DNA of 64,000 nucleotides from the NCBI GenBank assembly GCA_037043455.1, contig JAWPHD010010330.1:30781-94780 (forward strand). Reading direction: 5' to 3'. The first letter of the stretch is position 1, and each line of letters starts with the position of its first letter. The DNA comes from Cyrtodaria siliqua (Eukaryota; Mollusca; Bivalvia; Adapedonta; Hiatellidae). Under the pieces are notes generated by a model, which was not told where the DNA came from, searched no databases, and saw only the letters and a program-made list of their open reading frames with translations. Shown piece by piece: positions 58,514 to 64,000 of the stretch. The translations under genes and the position numbers were made by a program.

Positions 58514-58733
58514 CTTTGCTCATATGGTTACTAACATTTATCCACCATAGCTCACGTTGAATAAAGCCAACAGGTCGGATACAGTAGCAGCATTTCTCGA
58601 TCTTCAACTCTCGATTTCAAATGATTGTATTCATACTAAAAGCTATGATAAGAGAGGTGATTTCAATTTTAACATCGTTAACTATCCACATCTGGTTGGA
58701 CATGTACCTCGTGCTACCTCATACGGGGTGTAT
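58514..58733 (+). pseudogene. PLE family 1, copy D/E, 5' part
   Basis: 5'-truncated at TTGCTCATATGG. The frame reads MVTNIYPP, LNKANRSDTVAAFLDLQLSI, SYDKRGDFNFNIVNYPHL and HVPRATSYGVY. It is interrupted after GGGGTGTAT and continues at 59656. Confidence 0.85.
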
Positions 58734-59655
58734 GTTATATCTGGCTATTCAGGTGGTATAGAAAGTTATACTAATAGTCCCGTATAAGTTTATAAATAGT
58801 TTATTATATTAAATCACTCTGTACATTGCTCCGTACTATATTTATTTATGGTCCTGAAAATACATACATATAATAATAAGTAGGATTACATATATATATA
58901 TTAACAATAATACATGTTAACTTTGCAGTAACATAATTTAGTTAAACATTGCTAAGTAAAGGAATTGTTCCACTCATATATTTACGAAATACAGAGATGC
59001 TGATATATTTCCTAGAGTAATATTTATGTCAGAGCTTAATACAATATTAATATACATACACATATGTTTAAACTTTACAATGCTATTGCCTACAATTTCA
59101 TAACCTACCTAGAGTTTGGCTCTTGAGGCCTTTTACATGCATGGCTTTGTTCGTTCTCACAATCTGCTCGCTGCAAATTAGACGTGCATGCATTTGATTA
59201 GTTGTGCAAAATGTTAAAATAAATAACTAGATTAAAACAGTCCAATTCAATCCAAGACAACTCCAGAAAATCTCAGAATTATCAATATACACAAGAAAAG
59301 AGAAAAAGAGGGAAACAATACCTTCAATACAACTTTCAAGAAAACTCATGTTGACTCTAAGGTGTTTTTCCAAGATCTGACACAAAGGCAGAAAGCGGGA
59401 AAATGCATTTCAGGTAAGCAATGATCTGATTGGGCACGTGTGTGGTCAGTTTATAGTGATGTGCATTGAAGCAGTGATTTGTATTAATTTGCTTATAGGT
59501 TTATTTTAAAGGTACACTGCCTATTTTATATATGATGAATACAAGTTTAGTTGTACATCAATTTGCTTGTCTTAATGTAAGTTATATAATGTTAAGATTG
59601 TTATTTAAGATCATTATTAAGTGTGATTTCTACACCTAATAATTCACATACTACA
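58734..59655. mobile_element. Unclassified 922-bp insertion inside the PLE
   Basis: It is bounded by TGTAT on both sides (58729-58733 and 59656-59660), where an uninterrupted PLE has TGTAT once. It is AT-rich with no open frame of note and no clear terminal inverted repeats. Its type is unknown. Confidence 0.7.
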
Positions 59656-60541
59656 TGTATATCTCCCAGCTCATTCGATTTGCTAGAGCGTGTACTGATG
59701 CTATAGACTTCAATGATCGAAATCAAGTTATTACAAGTAAACTTATTCAGCAGGGTTTTCGTTATCACAAACTACGTAGATCTTTCTCTAAATTCTAACA
59801 CTTCTGCGACTAGGCATATCACAACCCTCATTTTATGGAGATGTGGTCTATAAACTTCGAAAGTTAAAGGGGTCTGACGGGTTTCCCGACCGCTTTACAA
59901 ATTTAATAAGGAAGTTCGTCAGAAAAGAAAATAACTATTAGGTTTTACAGCGCATTGCATGTTTAGTGATTGACACCTCTACATTCAGTCATTACGCTTC
60001 ACTTGTCACTTGTGCGATGACTGGACTACCTCTTGGGACTCTATGATTGTACCTACTGACACCCCAACTAAGGGAGGTGGTTGCATGAGCTTTCGTCCCT
60101 CGAGTTTTCTGGTCGTACCCTAGATTGGTTTTCTCTTTAGCTGCAACTACTATGGTTGTTCAGTACGATCGATTCTGGATACATTCTGAGATGTTGTTTT
60201 TTTTTGTATGTGTTTCTTTAGTTAGTTTCTCTGGATGTGGACTTTATTGTAAGAGAATTACTTTTGATGGGATGTAGTTTTGTTTACACTGTCTTGTCTA
60301 TCTGGGTGCTGAAGACAGGATGATAGCGAGGATTGTGCGCATATAAAATCGATTCAAGCTAACCAGTAGTTCTTATTGCCTACTGTCCGTTCCAAGTCGG
60401 TAAACCTGTCTTCACCACCCCTTCTGCTGTTTTTTGTCTCTTTCATTGTATTTTCATGTCCTTGTTTGCAGTACAGTGCGGACCTACGATGCCATTTAGT
60501 TCGGACGCTGTGGTTTCTATAGGACCCTATATCTCATTTTT
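59656..60541 (+). pseudogene. PLE family 1, copy D/E, 3' part
   Basis: It resumes with YISQLIRFARACTDAIDF, NRNQVITSKL-like sequence and FRYHKLRRSFSKF, then a join at 59797/59798 skips about 65 bp relative to copy A. The YGDVVYKLRKLKG-type region (frameshifted), the C-terminus and the full 3' UTR follow, ending CTCATTTTT at 60541. This and 58514-58733 are one insertion. Confidence 0.88.
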
Positions 60542-60690
60542 GAGCAGAACTCAATATTCATAAAATCAATAGTACATAATTTTAACCATCCCGAAGATGG
60601 CATGCATATGGCGGTGAACATGCCATGTTTACTGCCATTATTCCATGTCCAGCAGCGTAATGTCCCAGTTTCTAATACAAGTATATGCCC
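60542..60690 (+). repeat. Repeat family 4, copy 4, right part
   Basis: GAGCAGAACTCAATATTCAT, CATCCCGAAGATGGCATGC and CCCCGAAGAGCGAAAA continue the family from the point interrupted at 58513. Confidence 0.88.
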
Positions 60691-60814
60691 CGAAGAGCGA
60701 AAAACGTTCGCTTTATAATAAACGCTAGGTTAATGCCTATTATAGTGTTTGCCATAACTACTCGTAAAAGACGCAAATTGGGATTAAGTTGTATTATATG
60801 TTAAGGCTGTAAAT

Positions 60815-63800
60815 GGTAATTACATTCTATATTAATAAGGACAGTCACTAAAGTAGCACAGTATTACCTCTGATCAATGTGTATTCTATAGTAATAAGGA
60901 CAGTCTCTAAAGTAGCACAGTATTACCTCTGATCAATGTGTATTCTATATTAATAAGGACAGTCACTAAAGTAGCACAGTATTACATCTGATCAATATGT
61001 ATTCTATATTAATAAAGACAGTCACTAAAGTAGCACAGTATTACCTCTGATCAATGTGTATTCTATATTAATAAGGACAGTCACTAAAGTAGCACAGTAT
61101 TACCTCTGATCAATGTGTATTCTATAGTAATAAGGACACTCACTAAAGTAGCACAGTATTACCTCGGATCAATGTGTATTCTATATTAATAAGGACACTC
61201 ACTAAAGTAGCACAGTATTACCTCTGATCAATATGTATTCTATATTAATAAGGACAGTCACTAAAGTAGCACAGTATTACCTCGGATCAATGTGTATTCT
61301 ATAGAAATAAGGACACTCACTAAAGTAGCACAGTATTACCTCGGATCAATGTGTATTCTATATTAATAAGGACAGTCACTAAAGTAGCACAGTATTACCT
61401 CTGATCAATATGTATTCTATATTAATAAAGACAGTCACTAAAGTAGCACAGTATTACCTCAGATCAATGTGTATTCTATATTAATAAGGACAGTCACTAA
61501 AGTAGCACAGTATTACCTCTGATCAATGTGTATTCTATAGTAATAAGGACAGTCTCTTAAGTAGCACAATATTACCTCTGATCAATATGTATTCTATATT
61601 AATAAAGACAGTCACTAAAGTAGCACAGTATTACCTCTGATCAATGTGTATTCTATATTAATAAGGACAGTCACTAAAGTAGCACAGTATTAACTCTGAT
61701 CAATGTGTATGTTATATTAATAAGGACAGTCACTAAAGTAGCACAGTATTAACTCTGATCAATATGTATTCTATATTAATAAGGACAGTCACTAAAGTAG
61801 CACAGTATTAACTCTGATCAATGTGTATTCTATATTAATAAGGACAGTCACTAAAGTAGCACAGTATTACCTCTGATCAATGTGTATTCTATATTAATAA
61901 GGACAGTCACTAAAGTAGCACAGTATTACCTCTGATCAATGTGTATTCTATATTAATAAGGACAGTCACTAAAGTAGCACAGTATTACCTCTGATCAATG
62001 TGTATTCTATATTAATAAGGACAGTCACTAAAGTAGCACAGTATTAACTCTGATCAATGTGTATTCTATATTAACAAGGACAGTCACTAAAGTAGCACAG
62101 TATTACCTCTGATCAATGTATATTCTATATTAATAAGGACAGTCACTAAAGTAGCACAGTATTACCTCTGATCAATGTATATTCTATATTAATAAGGACA
62201 GTCACTAAAGTAGCACAGTATTAACTCTGATCAATGTGTATTCTATATTAATAAGGACAGTCACTAAAGTAGCACAGTATTACCTCTGATCAATGTGTAT
62301 TATATATTAATAAGGACAGTCACTAAAGTAGCACAGTATTACCTCTGATCAATGTATATTCTATATTAATAAGGACAGTCACTAAAGTAGCACAGTATTA
62401 CCTCTGATCAATGTATATTCTATATTAATAAGGACAGTCACTAAAGTAGCACAGTATTACCTCTGATCAATGTATATTCTATATTAATAAGGACAGTCAC
62501 TAAAGTAGCACAGTATTACCTCTGATCAATGTATATTCTATATTAATAAGGACAGTCACTAAAGTAGCACAGTATTAACTCTGATCAATGTGTATTCTAT
62601 ATTAATAAGGACAGTCACTAAAGTAGCACAGTATTACCTCTGATCAATGTGTATTATATATTAATAAGGACAGTCACTAAAGTAGCACAGTATTACCTCT
62701 GATCAATGTATATTCTATATTAATAAGGACAGTCACTAAAGTAGCACAGTATTAACTCTGATCAATGTGTATTCTATATTATAAGGACAGTCACTAAAGT
62801 AGCACAGTATTACCTCTGATCAATGTATATTCTATATTAATAAGGACAGTCACTAAAGTAGCACAGTATTACCTCTGATCAATGTGTATTCTATATTAAT
62901 AAGGACAGTCACTAAAGTAGCACAGTATTACCTCTGATCAATGTGTATTCTATATTAATAAGGACAGTCACTAAAGTAGACAGTATTACCTCTGATCAAT
63001 GTGTATTCTATATTAATAAGGACAGTCACTAAAGTAGCACAGTATTACCTCTGATCAATGTATATTCTATATTAATAAGGACAGTCACTAAAGTAGCACA
63101 GTATTACCTCTGATCAATGTATATTCTATATTAATAAGGACAGTCACTAAAGTAGCACAGTATTACCTCTGATCAATGTATTTCTATATTAATAAGGACA
63201 GTCACTAAAGTAGCACAGTATTACCTCTGATCAATGTGTATTCTATATTAATAAGGACAGTCACTAAAGTAGCACAGTATTAACCTCTGATCAATGTGTA
63301 TTCTATATTAATAAGGACAGTCACTAAAGTAGCACAGTATTACCTCTGATCAATGTGTATTCTATATTAATAAGGACAGTCACTAAAGTAGCACAGTATT
63401 ACCTCTGATCAATGTGTATTCTATATTAATAAGGACAGTCACTAAAGTAGCACAGTATTAACTGCTGATCAATGTGTATTCGTATATTAATAAGGACAGT
63501 CACTAAAGTAGCACAGTATTAGCCTCTGATCAATGTGTATTCTATATTAATAAGGGACAGTCACTAAAGTAGCACAGTATTAACTCTGATCAATGTGTAT
63601 TCTATATTAATAAGGACAGTCACTGAAGTAGCACAGTATTACCTCTGATCAATGTTATTCTATATTAATAAGGACAGTCACTAAAGTAGCACAGTATTAC
63701 CTCTGATCAATGTGTATTCTATATTAATAAGGACAGTCACTAAGTAGCACAGTATTACCTCTGATCAATGTGTATCTATATTAGATAAGGACAGTCACTA

Positions 63801-64000
63801 AAGTAGCACAGTATTACCTCTGATCAATGTGTATTCTATATTAATAAGGACAGTCACTAAGTAGCACAGTATTACCTCAGCCATTGTGTATCTAATATTA
63901 TAAGGACAGTCACTTACACAGTTTAGCACAGTATTACTCTGATCAATGTGTATTCTATATTAATATGGAAGTCACTAAGTTGCACAGTATTACTCTGATC
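60815..64000. repeat. 59-bp satellite array, about 54 units, open at window end
   Basis: The unit contains CTCTGATCAATGTGTATTC, TATATTAATAAGGACAGTC and ACTAAAGTAGCACAGTATT. The period is exactly 59 bp over nearly the whole array. Each unit has a palindromic TGATCA. Diagnostic variants (AACTCTG, GTATATTC, GTATTATAT, ACCTCGGATC, GACACTCAC) recur in multiples of 59, showing higher-order structure. Single-base indels become frequent after about 63180. It is not a CRISPR array: units are contiguous with no unique spacers. Confidence 0.98.

Noticed and set aside
60815..64000. Possible CRISPR-like array of regularly spaced repeats
   Set aside because: The 59-bp units are contiguous with no unique spacers, in a eukaryotic transposon-rich context. 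It is satellite DNA.

Overview
This window looks like a gene-poor, transposon-rich stretch of an AT-rich animal nuclear genome. The element repertoire suggests a lophotrochozoan, most probably a bivalve mollusc: Penelope-like retroelements (PLEs), a THAP-domain DDE transposon with a YqaJ-type nuclease, tRNA-derived SINEs of a type I associate with bivalves, 155-165 bp tandem-repeat elements and many foldback MITEs. I found no convincing host gene, tRNA gene, rRNA gene, CRISPR array or bacterial-style operon. Every recognisable coding region is a broken mobile-element gene, and most long open frames are chance frames in AT-rich or repeat DNA.

Layout. 0-6 kb: a PLE 3' fragment, a dispersed repeat and the longest PLE copy (3.2-5.4 kb, minus). 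6-13 kb: a degraded coding relic, an old 313-bp tandem repeat, a foldback element, an orphan GIY-YIG endonuclease relic and a head-to-tail cluster of PLE family-2 tails. 13-19 kb: GA-rich simple repeats, two copies of a 265-bp MITE and a 99-bp palindrome. 19.2-21.4 kb: a 5'-truncated LINE bounded by an exact 11-bp target-site duplication. 22-29 kb: two tandem copies of a hairpin-bearing repeat, then an L2/CR1-like LINE split by about 2.5 kb. 29-35 kb: more PLE, MITE, SINE and LINE fragments, including a Tc1/mariner-type MITE with TA flanks and a tandem core. 36-38 kb: a tandem array of about 155-bp units ending at a foldback. 41.8-48.4 kb: a TIR element, then a THAP/DDE_Tnp_4 transposase relic (plus) and a YqaJ nuclease relic (minus), which together look like one decayed ISL2EU-type transposon later hit by a foldback and a SINE. 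48.8-57.2 kb: PLE tails, a MITE carrying a PLE tail, a recent 108-bp duplication, an L1/Tx1-like LINE scrap, and a tandem-repeat element split by a PLE. 58.4-60.7 kb: three nested insertions. 60.8 kb to the window end: about 54 copies of a 59-bp satellite with higher-order structure.

The coding relics belong to reverse transcription and integration (PLE and LINE reverse transcriptases, a GIY-YIG endonuclease) or to cut-and-paste transposition (THAP transposase plus YqaJ). All carry frameshifts, stops or deletions, so none is expected to be active. The most informative content is structural: exact insertion boundaries, nested insertions that give relative ages, 3' UTR motifs shared between PLE families, and a hairpin that keeps pairing across diverged repeat families. 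Family names are from memory of conserved motifs; no database search was possible.
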